From Nitrospinaceae bacterium (GTDB lineage: Bacteria > Nitrospinota > Nitrospinia > Nitrospinales > VA-1): a stretch of DNA of 37,455 nucleotides. A program made the translations under genes and the position numbers. This document shows positions 1 to 7,847 of the stretch, piece by piece. A model generated the notes under the pieces. It did not search any database, was not told where the DNA came from, and worked only from the letters and a program-made list of their open reading frames with translations. The stretch is taken from contig JAJDBE010000015.1 of assembly GCA_029261515.1 (NCBI GenBank), positions 1 to 37,455 on the forward strand, read 5' to 3'. Every line of letters starts with the position of its first letter. Positions within the stretch are counted from its first letter, which is position 1.

Positions 1-11
1 GCTTTTTTAGC

Positions 12-1685
12 TTAATGAATCGTCAGTTTTTTGTATTTGGAACGGCGATTTTCCTCTTTGCCGCCGAGTTCCTGCTTGTGTTTTTCCAGATACTCGGCAA
101 AATTTCCCTCGAACCAGCGCACCTTGTTGTTGCCCTCGAACACCAAAAGATGCGTACAGACGCGGTCGAGAAAATATCGATCGTGGCTGATCACCAGAAC
201 ACAGCCGCTAAAATCCAGTAGCGCGTTTTCGAGACTGCTGAGTGTGGTCACGTCGAGGTCGGTGGTGGGTTCGTCAAGCAGCAGGACGTTGCCGCCGCGA
301 CGCAAAAGTTTTGCCAGATGCACACGGTTGCGTTCCCCGCCTGAAAGATCGCCGACTTTTTTCTGCTGGTCGGTGCCCTTGAAATTGAACCGGCTCACGT
401 AGGAACGGGAGTTGATGGATTTGCCGGCGATTTCGATTTGATCGGTGCCGTCGGTGATTTCCTCGAAGATGGTTTTGCCCGCATCGAGTTCATCACGATG
501 CTGGTCGACATAAGACAGTTGCACCGAGGGACCGAGCTTGATCGACCCGGCATCGGGTTTTTCCTCGCCGACGATCATGCGGAACAGGGTGGTTTTGCCG
601 GTGCCGTTGGGGCCGATCAGGCCGACGATGGCGCCTCTTGGAATAGAAAACGAAAGATCTTCTATCAACGGGTTGTCCTTATAGCCTTTGCTCAAGGCTT
701 CGGCTTCGATCACCAGTTCCCCCAATTGTGGACCCGGCGCGATCTGGATTTCCAGAGAGTTGTCCTCAGCGTCTGTTTTTTTCGTGAGCAGTTGGTCGTA
801 ATTCTGCACCCGGGCTTTGTTGAGTTTTCTGCGGGCGCCAGGAGTGGTGTGCAGCCAGTCGAGTTCCCGCTTGATGCGTTTTTGCAGGTTGGCGTTGGTT
901 TTTTCCTTTTGCTGCAAGCGGGCGGCCTTTTGTTCCAGCCAGGAAGTGTAATTGCCTTCAAAGGGAATGCCCTTGCCACTTTCCAACTCCAGAATCCATT
1001 TGGTGATGTTATCGAGAAAGTAGCGGTCGTGGGTGGAGACAATCACATTGCCCGGATAACCCGCCAGCGTTTCCTCCAGCCATTGAACCGTTTCCGCATC
1101 GAGGTGGTTGGTGGGTTCATCCAGCAGAATGATGTCCGGTTTTTGCAGGAGCAATTTGCAAAGCGCCACCCGCCGGGCTTCGCCGCCGGACAGGGTGCCG
1201 GCCTTTTGCTCGTCTTCCGGCAGGACCAGGGCATCCATCGCGATGTTGACCTGACGGTCCAGTTCCCAGCCGTCCACCGCATCGATTTCATCCTGCAGGC
1301 GTCCCATTTTATCGAGCGCTTTCTGCATGGCATCGTCCTCCATCGGTTCGGCTAACTGGGCGCTGATGGCATTGAACTCGTCGATCATGTCTTTGATATG
1401 GGCGAAGGCTTCTTCCACGTTTTCGCGCACGGTTTTATCTTGCGACAACTTGGGCTCCTGAGGCAGGTAGCCGATGCGCGTGCCTTTTAAAGGTTCGGCG
1501 CGGCCCTCGAATTCCTTGTCTTCCCCCGCCATGATGCCAAGCAGGGTGGATTTCCCGGAGCCGTTTTCGCCGACGATGCCGATTTTGGCCCCGTGGTAAA
1601 AGGAAAGGTAAATATCCTTGAACACGGCTTTTTGACCGTAGGTCTTGGAAAGGCCGTTCATTGTGAAAATATATTCTCCAGCCAT
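12..1685 (-). CDS. ettA: Energy-dependent translational throttle protein EttA (ABC-F ATPase)
   Basis: ABC-F family ATPase that binds the ribosomal E site and gates entry into elongation according to ATP/ADP level. The 557-residue protein has two ABC cassettes. The first Walker A is GENGSGKST (residues 39-47), followed by signature LSGGEARR and Walker B LLDEPTNHLD. The second cassette has GPNGTGKTT, LSGGERNR and LLDEPTTDLD. A basic linker between them corresponds to the P-site tRNA interaction motif. Length matches the E. coli protein (about 555 residues), and there are no membrane segments. The ATG start has a GAGG ribosome site 5 nt upstream. It lies 69 nt downstream of the methyltransferase gene and probably shares its transcript. 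The close match along the whole length favours EttA over an antibiotic-resistance ABC-F. Confidence 0.96.
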   Translation of the reverse strand: MAGEYIFTMNGLSKTYGQKAVFKDIYLSFYHGAKIGIVGENGSGKSTLLGIMAGEDKEFEGRAEPLKGTRIGYLPQEPKLSQDKTVRENVEEAFAHIKDMIDEFNAISAQLAEPMEDDAMQKALDKMGRLQDEIDAVDGWELDRQVNIAMDALVLPEDEQKAGTLSGGEARRVALCKLLLQKPDIILLDEPTNHLDAETVQWLEETLAGYPGNVIVSTHDRYFLDNITKWILELESGKGIPFEGNYTSWLEQKAARLQQKEKTNANLQKRIKRELDWLHTTPGARRKLNKARVQNYDQLLTKKTDAEDNSLEIQIAPGPQLGELVIEAEALSKGYKDNPLIEDLSFSIPRGAIVGLIGPNGTGKTTLFRMIVGEEKPDAGSIKLGPSVQLSYVDQHRDELDAGKTIFEEITDGTDQIEIAGKSINSRSYVSRFNFKGTDQQKKVGDLSGGERNRVHLAKLLRRGGNVLLLDEPTTDLDVTTLSSLENALLDFSGCVLVISHDRYFLDRVCTHLLVFEGNNKVRWFEGNFAEYLEKHKQELGGKEENRRSKYKKLTIH

Positions 1686-1754
1686 GTTGCCTCGATTGAA
1701 ATGAAAGTTTACCGTGAAGAAATTCCGAAGATCAAAAGAGTGTCTCAGGAAATC

Positions 1755-2405
1755 TTAAGATTGTTTTTTAAGCACGATGAAATCTTTATCATTGTTGAAC
1801 AGGGTTTGCAATTGGAAGGTACGCGCGATCCAGTCGAAGGTGTCCCTGCAATAGAAAGAAATGTGGGTCGGGTCTCTCTTATAATACCATTTGCCAAACT
1901 TATCAAGGTCGGGCAGACGGTTTTCCTCGGGGTAAAAGCGGGTCATCACCGCAAGATGCCCTTTGGGGGAGAGAAGAGAAACGAGCCGGGCGATTTCCTT
2001 TCCCGGTTCCTTGAAGTGCTCGAAGGTTTCCGTTGAAACGATGAGGTCAAAGGCCGAGCTTAAATCCGTTTCCGGGAAAAAGAAGGGATCGTATCCTGCA
2101 ACCGAATAGCCTGCCCGCGTCAGCAGGGTTTGCAGGACCGGCGCATAGCCGCAGCCGTAGTCGAGAACCGTCCGCACCCCAGGGCAAACTTTTTTAAGAA
2201 TGTCGATTTTTTCCTGGAACATCTCGACGTAGCCGGTGTTTTCCAGACTGTTTTCGTGTTTGAGGTAATGTTCTCTTTCTTCGTCGTTTGCGATAAAATA
2301 TTTTTGAGGGACGAAAATCAATCCACAGCGGGAACATCTCCAGTATTGCCTTTTTTCTCCGGCAACGAGGAACAAGGCTTTGGAACGGCAAAGGGAACAA
2401 GTCAT
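1755..2405 (-). CDS. Class I SAM-dependent methyltransferase with N-terminal zinc ribbon
   Basis: A 216-residue cytoplasmic protein. Cys3, Cys6, Cys24 and Cys27 form a likely four-Cys zinc ribbon at the N terminus. A Rossmann-type SAM-binding motif I, VLDYGCGYAP, sits at residues 80-89, and a TETFEHF segment near residue 125 is typical of the Methyltransf_11/23 families. This architecture is common in methyltransferases of surface-sugar and small-molecule pathways, but the substrate cannot be read from sequence. No glycan-biosynthesis genes are adjacent. It lies upstream of ettA on the same strand and diverges from efp, whose promoter occupies the shared intergenic space. The family call is firm; the function is unknown. 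Confidence 0.85.
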   Translation of the reverse strand: MTCSLCRSKALFLVAGEKRQYWRCSRCGLIFVPQKYFIANDEEREHYLKHENSLENTGYVEMFQEKIDILKKVCPGVRTVLDYGCGYAPVLQTLLTRAGYSVAGYDPFFFPETDLSSAFDLIVSTETFEHFKEPGKEIARLVSLLSPKGHLAVMTRFYPEENRLPDLDKFGKWYYKRDPTHISFYCRDTFDWIARTFQLQTLFNNDKDFIVLKKQS

Positions 2406-2456
2406 GATTTTCAGGCACGCGATTTTATTAGCAGTGGTTGAAGTCTTTTATTTTAC

Positions 2457-2484
2457 TTGATTCTTCCCGGCTCCCGGATATAAT
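2457..2484 (+). promoter_or_regulatory. Sigma-70-type promoter for efp
   Basis: TTGATT (2457-2462) and a perfect TATAAT (2479-2484) are separated by 16 nt. Transcription would start near 2491, leaving a leader of about 78 nt before the efp ATG. Inferred from consensus match and position only. Confidence 0.55.
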
Positions 2485-2568
2485 CAGCCGCAAAAAAATA
2501 TTGTACCAAGTTGGACTATTTCCCAATTTCGTTTGGCATCCACACGATCAATACAAGAGGTTTTTAGA

Positions 2569-3141
2569 ATGGCAATTTATATTACCGGCAACGCAGTTCG
2601 CCCCGGCTATGTGATTAAATACAACAACAACTTGTACAAGGTGATGTCGGCGGAACACCGGACTCCGGGAAATAAAAGAGCCTTCATGCAGGCGAAACTG
2701 CGCAACCTGAAAGACGGAACCCAAACCGAAGTCCGCCTGCGCGCAGATGAGCAGATCGAACGCGCGGTTCTGGAGCAGATGGAGATGGAATATTTGTACA
2801 ACGATCCATCCGGCTATTGTTTCATGAATTGCGAAACCTACGAACAGACCTTTTTTGAAGAAGCCTTCGTCGAGGATGCAAAAAAATTCCTGCTTCCCAA
2901 TTCAAAAGTGCAGATCGAGTTTTGCGACGGAACCGCCATCGGTGTGACTTTCCCAGAAACCGTGGACCTTGAAGTCACCGATACGGACCCGCCGCTCAAG
3001 GGAGCCACCGCGTCCGGCTCCGGCAAACCCGCCACTTTAGAGACGGGGCTGGTGGTGACGGTTCCCCAGTTCATTCAGATCGGCGAGATGGTCCGAGTGT
3101 CCACCACTTCCGGGCAATACCTGGAACGGGTAAAAAACTGA
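2569..3141 (+). CDS. efp: Elongation factor P (atypical tip loop)
   Basis: EF-P binds between the P and E sites and rescues ribosomes stalled on polyproline. The 190-residue protein shows the KOW-like N domain, the central OB domain and the C-terminal OB domain with the family signatures VDTDPPLKG-type (here EVTDTDPPLKGATASGSGKPATLETG, split over residues about 138-163) and a VPQFIQIGEMVRVST stretch. I start it at ATG 2569 because AAGAGG lies 8 nt upstream and the protein then begins like other EF-Ps; an in-frame TTG at 2533 would add 12 unrelated residues. The tip loop reads PGNKRAF: the position of E. coli Lys34 is Asn35, followed by Lys36-Arg37. No epmA, epmB, earP or ymfI gene is nearby. 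Confidence 0.94.
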   Translation: MAIYITGNAVRPGYVIKYNNNLYKVMSAEHRTPGNKRAFMQAKLRNLKDGTQTEVRLRADEQIERAVLEQMEMEYLYNDPSGYCFMNCETYEQTFFEEAFVEDAKKFLLPNSKVQIEFCDGTAIGVTFPETVDLEVTDTDPPLKGATASGSGKPATLETGLVVTVPQFIQIGEMVRVSTTSGQYLERVKN

Positions 3142-3144
3142 TTC

Positions 3145-3161
3145 CACTTTGCTCTAAAGTG
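3145..3161 (+). terminator. Possible weak terminator after efp
   Basis: CACTTT (3145-3150) and AAAGTG (3156-3161) form a 6-bp stem with a 5-nt loop just after the efp stop codon. A loosely T-rich stretch follows. The stem is short and AT-rich, so the call is weak. Confidence 0.25.
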
Positions 3162-3333
3162 ACTGCATTTTATTTCCATAAAGATTTTCTGCGCCGCTTA
3201 AAAACCTGTTTCACCTGAGGGTGTAGCCAAAGTTCCGCAGCGGTTTCCCCATCCTTTTTTGACACCCCATTTCCAACGAGACCTTTGTGTGAGTGGAGAA
3301 TCTTCATGGATTTTACCCTGAGGCTATTCCATA

Positions 3334-3368
3334 CGTCATCGCGAGCTGCAAGGCAGCGCGCGATGACG
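3334..3368. repeat. Palindromic intergenic repeat element (hairpin 1)
   Basis: CGTCATCGCG (3334-3343) is exactly complementary to CGCGATGACG (3359-3368). Inside it GCTGC (3345-3349) pairs with GCAGC (3353-3357) around a 3-nt loop. The result is a long imperfect hairpin with 15 bp in its two perfect blocks. The CGTCATcGCGAG start resembles dispersed CGTCATTGCGAG-type repeats common in many bacterial genomes. It lies in a non-coding gap; the apparent ORF across it is only translated repeat. Confidence 0.7.
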
Positions 3369-3420
3369 GCTTAGGCAAACCTCCTAGGGGAATCCGTCTT
3401 TATCCTGTTCATCCTGTCAA

Positions 3421-3459
3421 ACGCCCCTCACCCTACCCTCTCCCCCTTGGGGAGAGGGG
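3421..3459. repeat. Palindromic intergenic repeat element (hairpin 2, CCCTCACCCTA type)
   Basis: CCCTCTCCCC (3436-3445) is exactly complementary to GGGGAGAGGG (3449-3458) with a 3-nt loop. It is preceded by CCCCTCACCCTA, the usual 5' flank of a REP-like element seen scattered through many unrelated bacterial genomes. Just upstream (3399-3419) is another phrase often found in such repeats, TTTATCCTGTTCATCCTGTC. On either strand the RNA would be a strong hairpin, but no clear T-tract marks a terminator. Confidence 0.7.
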
Positions 3460-3573
3460 TTTTAAATTACTTTTCTTCGAGGTGGCGGGTAAAGTTTGAA
3501 TTTTCACGTGTTACGATTTTTGCAAATCGGGCAGAGCCGCCGTTTCATGTGATCCGGGTTGAATTCATTTGAT

Positions 3574-3602
3574 TTGACAACCTGGGGGGTTTAAATTATA
3601 TT
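3574..3602 (+). promoter_or_regulatory. Sigma-70-type promoter for the tol operon
   Basis: A perfect TTGACA (3574-3579) and TATATT (3597-3602) are spaced by exactly 17 nt. They sit in an AT-rich stretch upstream of tolQ, with a predicted start near 3609 and a leader of about 73 nt. This is among the best promoter matches in the window. Confidence 0.65.
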
Positions 3603-3681
3603 TAAAATCTATAATATTTAATTGAATTATAATCCTTTATAGATTGAATTCCCGCCCCTTGAACCCAGCCAGAGGTACCTC

Positions 3682-4443
3682 GTGGAAAACTCAGTAGCAG
3701 ATCAGTCGTTGAGCATCGTAGAACTGGTGATGCAGTCCACCATGATGGCCAAAGCCGTTTTGTTGATCCTTTTGGCTTTTTCGGTTTTTTCCTGGGCCAT
3801 CATTCTCACCAAATACTTTGTATACAAATTGGCAAAAAAAGAAGACCACCGTTTTTTGACCAATTTTTCCAAGTCAGAGAACCTGACTCATATTTATAAT
3901 TTTTCGCGAGAACTTCGGTACAGCCCCATCGCCAGAGTATTTTTGACGGGATACCGGGAGTTGTTTCTATTTCAGGACATGGCAAAAAAGGAAAGAGACC
4001 GCCGCGGCGATTCTCCTTCTTCCCAGGGAGAGCCTTTGACCGCCAAAGACATTAAGGGGATCAGCCTGGTTCTCAATAAAGCCATCAACCGCGAAATCAC
4101 CCGCCTGTCCAACCGGTTGGAATTTCTGGCGACGACCGGGAGCACGTCCCCTTTTATCGGCTTGTTCGGAACGGTCTGGGGAATCATGCATTCCTTCCGT
4201 TCCATAGGAGTTCAGGGAACCGCGAGTATTGGCGGTGTGGCGCCTGGGATCGCCGAAGCCTTGATCGCAACCGCAGCGGGGCTGGCGGCGGCTATTCCGG
4301 CGGTTATTTTTTTCAATTTTCTGAACGACAGAATTCGAGCGTTTGCAAGCAACATGGATGACTTCTCGCATGATTTTATCTACATGGTAGAAAAGAATTT
4401 CATGCGGGAGACCACCCGGGAAAGGACATTGGACTTTTCCTGA
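3682..4443 (+). CDS. tolQ: TolQ/ExbB-family proton channel subunit
   Basis: Inner-membrane subunit of the TolQ-TolR stator, which uses the proton gradient to energise TolA during outer-membrane constriction. The 253-residue protein has the family plan: a first TM helix at about residues 21-45, a large cytoplasmic loop, and two more TM helices. Conserved blocks are FLATTGSTSPFIGLFGTVWGIM near 150-171 and the ALIATAAGLAAAIPA helix near 194-208. The start is GTG at 3682 with AGAGG 6 nt upstream. It is the first gene of tolQ-tolR-tolA-tolB. ExbB is the alternative, but the following tolB and pal make TolQ more likely. Confidence 0.93.
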   Translation: MENSVADQSLSIVELVMQSTMMAKAVLLILLAFSVFSWAIILTKYFVYKLAKKEDHRFLTNFSKSENLTHIYNFSRELRYSPIARVFLTGYRELFLFQDMAKKERDRRGDSPSSQGEPLTAKDIKGISLVLNKAINREITRLSNRLEFLATTGSTSPFIGLFGTVWGIMHSFRSIGVQGTASIGGVAPGIAEALIATAAGLAAAIPAVIFFNFLNDRIRAFASNMDDFSHDFIYMVEKNFMRETTRERTLDFS

Positions 4444-4486
4444 TCCAGATCACATGCAGTTTTGTTCATTGGGCTAAGGAGCGACC

Positions 4487-4888
4487 ATGCTGAACCGGCG
4501 ACGAGCATTAATGTCTGATATCAATGTGACTCCTTTCGTGGATGTCATGCTTGTTTTGCTGGTCATCTTCATGATCACCGCTCCATTGATGCAGCATGGT
4601 GTCGATATTGAGTTGCCCAAAGAGACCATCGCCCCGGTAGAAGTCAAAGAAATTCCCACCATTTCTGTCCAGAGCAATAAAAAAATTTACTGGAATAAAG
4701 ACAAAGTCGGCAATCTGGTCGAATTGACCGGCAATATCACCGAATACCTTAAGGACAATAAGGACGGCGGCGTTTACCTGCAGGCCGATCAGGGCCTCGA
4801 CTACGGGTTCGTCATGCGGGTGATGGCGACCCTAAAACGGGCGGGAGTCAAAAATATTGGCATGGTCACCGATCCTTCCGAGCCATGA
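4487..4888 (+). CDS. tolR: TolR/ExbD-family stator subunit
   Basis: A 133-residue single-pass inner-membrane protein with a periplasmic domain; it pairs with TolQ to form the proton path. The sequence opens with a short basic cytoplasmic N terminus, then [24 protein letters not shown]. This contains the membrane-buried Asp (VDVML, about residue 18) essential for proton conduction in this family. The periplasmic domain spans about residues 45-133. AAGGAG lies 5-6 nt before the ATG. It starts 43 nt after tolQ, and its stop overlaps the next start by 4 nt (ATGA), indicating translational coupling with the TolA-like gene. Confidence 0.93.
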   Translation: MLNRRRALMSDINVTPFVDVMLVLLVIFMITAPLMQHGVDIELPKETIAPVEVKEIPTISVQSNKKIYWNKDKVGNLVELTGNITEYLKDNKDGGVYLQADQGLDYGFVMRVMATLKRAGVKNIGMVTDPSEP

Positions 4889-6147
4889 GACTGCAGGTTA
4901 CCAAATCTTATGACTTTAACCAGATGCTGGTCGCCTCCGTTTTTGGACATCTCTTATTCATGACGTTTGTGATGTTTCTACCTGCCACGACGCATCAAGA
5001 GACAGTTATCAAACCCGCATTTATGGTAGAACTGGTTGAAATCAATCAGGGGAAGAAAGCGGCCAGAAAACCTCAGCGTCCAGCCTCAAAGAAAAATCTT
5101 AAGCCAGAAATTAAAAAATCGGTGCCGGTCAAAACGGAAACTCCAAAGGCAGCGATTCCCGATCCCTCAAATCAAATTTTGGAAAAACTGAATCAGCTGG
5201 AAGAGAATCCACCTAAAAAACTGGTGCAGGAACTCGATCAGTTGGCCAAGCTGACGCCGAAGAAACCAGAGGTTAAGGCTCCTATCCTGGAAAAAACATT
5301 TGACGAATTAAACGCGCTAAAAGAGAAAAAACTGGAACCGCAGGAAAGAGCCGTTCCACCTCCTGTCCAGGAGGATCCCCTGGCACAATTTGATAACTTG
5401 AAAATGCAGGACGTGACCCCGGAGGCTCCTGAAACAGCCGAACCCGAAAAACAAAATCCGTCCAAATTGCAAGAATTGGAGTTTGCATCGCTTTCACGCA
5501 ATACCGTGGAACTGGAGAAAAAAGAAAGTGAAAAATCCGCTTCTGACCTCTTAGAGGAACTTGCCAAGCTGGATACCTCGGAACCGGTCAAGGTGGAGGA
5601 ATCCCCGAACCGGCAACCCGAGACTCAGGTTCCGGATTCCAGGAACCGCGAAGAGTTTGGATCCATTCTGCAAAAACTCGACTCATTGAATGTAGAATCC
5701 AAAGATATCAAAACCGATACTGTGAATCCGGAAACGTTTGCTCAGGACTTTCAAAGCGACATATGGAAAGTATCCACTCCCAAGCAAGTACAGGTGCAGG
5801 TGGTCACTTCCTCCAGCGAGGCGTTCGTTCAGTCTTCGGTTGAAGGGGACCCCGGCGCCGATATTTTGTCCCTCTACATCGGGAAGATCCATGAAAAAGT
5901 CTACAAGAACTGGCGTGAACCGCTGGGAGAAAAATACAACAAGGAAGTCATCGTATCGTTTTATATTTACGGCAAAGGAAATATCGACAAACCCAGTCTG
6001 AAACAAAGTTCCGGTGTGGAGATGTTGGATTCTCTGGCCGTTCGTGCGATCATGGAATCCGAACCGTTTCCACCGTTTCCCGAGGACTTAAAGTATTCCA
6101 ACCTTAATATCAGCATTCACTTTAAATATGTCCCCGAAAAAAAATAA
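4885..6147 (+). CDS. tolA: TolA/TonB-like energy transducer with repeated Leu-rich linker motif
   Basis: Periplasm-spanning link between the TolQR stator and the outer-membrane TolB/Pal complex. The 420-residue protein has one N-terminal TM helix (about 15-34), a long charged Pro/Lys/Glu-rich linker (about 55-300), and a C-terminal TonB/TolA-type domain (about 328-416, with VYKNWREPLG and VRAIMESEPFPPFPE). The linker holds a motif of about 8-10 residues recurring roughly every 15-40 residues: ILEKLNQL (98), LVQELDQL (113), FDELNAL (139), LAQFDNL (166), LLEELAKL (222) and ILQKLDSL (261). E. coli TolA instead has an Ala/Lys-rich helix here. Position between tolR and tolB argues for TolA; by sequence alone it could be called TonB. 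Confidence 0.85.
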   Translation: MRLQVTKSYDFNQMLVASVFGHLLFMTFVMFLPATTHQETVIKPAFMVELVEINQGKKAARKPQRPASKKNLKPEIKKSVPVKTETPKAAIPDPSNQILEKLNQLEENPPKKLVQELDQLAKLTPKKPEVKAPILEKTFDELNALKEKKLEPQERAVPPPVQEDPLAQFDNLKMQDVTPEAPETAEPEKQNPSKLQELEFASLSRNTVELEKKESEKSASDLLEELAKLDTSEPVKVEESPNRQPETQVPDSRNREEFGSILQKLDSLNVESKDIKTDTVNPETFAQDFQSDIWKVSTPKQVQVQVVTSSSEAFVQSSVEGDPGADILSLYIGKIHEKVYKNWREPLGEKYNKEVIVSFYIYGKGNIDKPSLKQSSGVEMLDSLAVRAIMESEPFPPFPEDLKYSNLNISIHFKYVPEKK

Positions 6148-6148
6148 A

Positions 6149-7486
6149 ATGACTCGTAAAATATTTTTAGCGTTAATTATTGGCTTGCTGCTTTTCCCCT
6201 CTTCTTCCATTTTCGCTCAGGACTCAAAAATCCGCATTGATTTGCAGCGGGAAACCCGCCAAAAAGTGAAGATCGCCATTACGGATTTTATCTTGTCGGA
6301 CAAATACGAAGACCCGCAAGGATTGGGGGCGGAGTCTAAAAAAATTCTCGAGAATGATTTGCGGCTTTCCGAATTGTTCGACCTGGTCGATCCTACAACG
6401 TTCAAGGAGCTGGAGCGCCTCGAACTGCAAAGAACCAGCGTCGATTACAGCAACTGGTACCAGATGGGCGCTCAGTGGTTGCTAAAGACCCAATATAAAA
6501 TCAATCCGCTGGATAAGTCGTTCAATGTCACCTTCCGGCTATACGATACCGCCACCGAGCGGTTTCTTCTGGGAAAGCGTTATACGACGACAAAAAAATT
6601 TCTGCGGAAAATTGTGCACCGCTTTGCCGATGAAGTCGTTTTGCAATTGACCGGGGAACGAGGCGTTGCCGAAACAAAAATTGCATTTTTATCCGAAATC
6701 AACGGCAATAAAGAAATCTTTACGGTCGACTTTGACGGACAGAATTTGCGCAGGATCTCCGATGAAAAAAGCATCATTCTGACGCCCGCCTGGTCTCCGG
6801 ATGGCGGCTGGATTGTTTACACTTCCTATGCCCAGCGCAACCCCGATCTGGTGATGATTGGAGCTTCGGGCAAAAGGCGGAGGACCCTGCTGAAACTTCC
6901 GGGTCTCAATGCCGCTCCCGCCTGGTCTCCGAATGGCCAACGCATCGCCATCGTATTGAGCAAGGACCGTAACTCTGAGATTTATGTTTTGGAGAAAGAC
7001 TTTGGGCTCAAGCGGTTGACGCGGCATTTTAACATCGACACCTCTCCCACCTGGTCTCCCGATGGCAAGAAAATTGCGTTCACTTCCGATCGTTCGGGAA
7101 CCGGAGCTCCGCAGATTTATGTCATGGACGCGATAGGCGGCGATAAAAGTGGAGTCAAGCGAATCTCTTTCGGTTCCGGCTACAATGATGATCCCGCCTG
7201 GTCTCCCAATGGCGATAAAATCGCTTTCACCTCCAGGGTCGGACGAAAATTTCAAATCAAAGTCTATGACATTAAAACCCAAAAAGCGGAGCAATTCACC
7301 TTTGGTCCCGGTAGCAGTGAACAGCCCGCCTGGTCCCCCGATGGCCGTTTTATCGTCTATCGGCATAAGCAAAATAACCGCATGAGTGTGTTTATCAAGT
7401 CATTAAGCGGCGGAAAACCAAGGCAATTGACTTTGATACAAGGAGGCGGGTACAGCCCCGCCTGGTCGCCATATTCCAAAAGGTAA
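6149..7486 (+). CDS. tolB: Tol-Pal system beta-propeller protein TolB
   Basis: Periplasmic TolB links Pal to TolA and the outer membrane. The N terminus is a clear Sec signal (FLALIIGLLLFPSSSIFAQ) with cleavage expected after Ala. Next comes the TolB N domain (about 30-170) and then a six-bladed propeller marked by six repeats of the type PAWSPDG (TPAWSPDGG, APAWSPNGQ, SPTWSPDGK, DPAWSPNGD, QPAWSPDGR, SPAWSPYSK). Two starts are possible: ATG 6128, overlapping tolA by 20 nt, and ATG 6149, 1 nt after the tolA stop. I prefer 6149, which gives a normal basic n-region (MTRK) and 445 residues; neither has a strong ribosome site. It ends the promoter-proximal tol transcript. Confidence 0.94.
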   Translation: MTRKIFLALIIGLLLFPSSSIFAQDSKIRIDLQRETRQKVKIAITDFILSDKYEDPQGLGAESKKILENDLRLSELFDLVDPTTFKELERLELQRTSVDYSNWYQMGAQWLLKTQYKINPLDKSFNVTFRLYDTATERFLLGKRYTTTKKFLRKIVHRFADEVVLQLTGERGVAETKIAFLSEINGNKEIFTVDFDGQNLRRISDEKSIILTPAWSPDGGWIVYTSYAQRNPDLVMIGASGKRRRTLLKLPGLNAAPAWSPNGQRIAIVLSKDRNSEIYVLEKDFGLKRLTRHFNIDTSPTWSPDGKKIAFTSDRSGTGAPQIYVMDAIGGDKSGVKRISFGSGYNDDPAWSPNGDKIAFTSRVGRKFQIKVYDIKTQKAEQFTFGPGSSEQPAWSPDGRFIVYRHKQNNRMSVFIKSLSGGKPRQLTLIQGGGYSPAWSPYSKR

Positions 7487-7847
7487 CTCATTCACACATG
7501 ACGTGGCGGTTGAAACAACAAAATTAAAGGTTGACTAAAATTACATTTATCGTATATTAGAACTATAGAGAGTTATTTTTGTCTAAAAATAGGGCCGAGA
7601 ACAGGTGTGATGGGACTTTGAAGAAAGAAATCAAATAGTTCCGTCATTATATTTTGGAAAATAATGCTTAGACATGTTGATATTTTGTAGTAACTTAAAT
7701 ATAATTTAAGTGTTGGTCTGATTTGGTGAAAATCAAATAATTGGAATAATATCTTATAGTTAATAAGATTAGATTCTTTGGGGGAGCTTGAATCAAGGTT
7801 TTCAGGACTTTTATTTACAAAGGGGACAATAAATTTCGAGGGTGATT
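7487..7847. other. AT-rich intergenic region between tolB and pal
   Basis: About 360 nt with no credible ORF. It contains the near-consensus pal promoter described separately and a second, weaker candidate: TTGACT (7531-7536), 16 nt, TATATT (7553-7558). I see no terminator-like hairpin directly after tolB, so some read-through into pal is possible. Confidence 0.6.
7677..7705 (+). promoter_or_regulatory. Sigma-70-type promoter for pal
   Basis: TTGATA (7677-7682) and a perfect TATAAT (7700-7705) with a 17-nt spacer. Start expected near 7712, giving a leader of about 135 nt. It implies pal can be expressed separately from tolQRAB. Confidence 0.6.

Noticed and set aside
438-1355. 305-codon plus-strand ORF
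   Set aside because: Antisense shadow of ettA; the minus strand encodes all ABC-F motifs.
12-1685. ABC-F gene as an antibiotic-resistance determinant
   Set aside because: Full-length match to EttA layout and length; the linker and C terminus are not those of Vga/Msr/OptrA-type proteins.
3334-3458. CRISPR-like repeats
   Set aside because: The two palindromes differ from each other and are not regularly repeated with spacers.
3293-3499. 68-codon plus-strand ORF after efp
   Set aside because: It is read straight through two palindromic repeats, lacks a ribosome site and has no protein-like pattern.
7531-7558. TTGACT-16-TATATT as the main pal promoter
   Set aside because: A better match (TTGATA-17-TATAAT) lies closer to pal; kept only as a secondary candidate.
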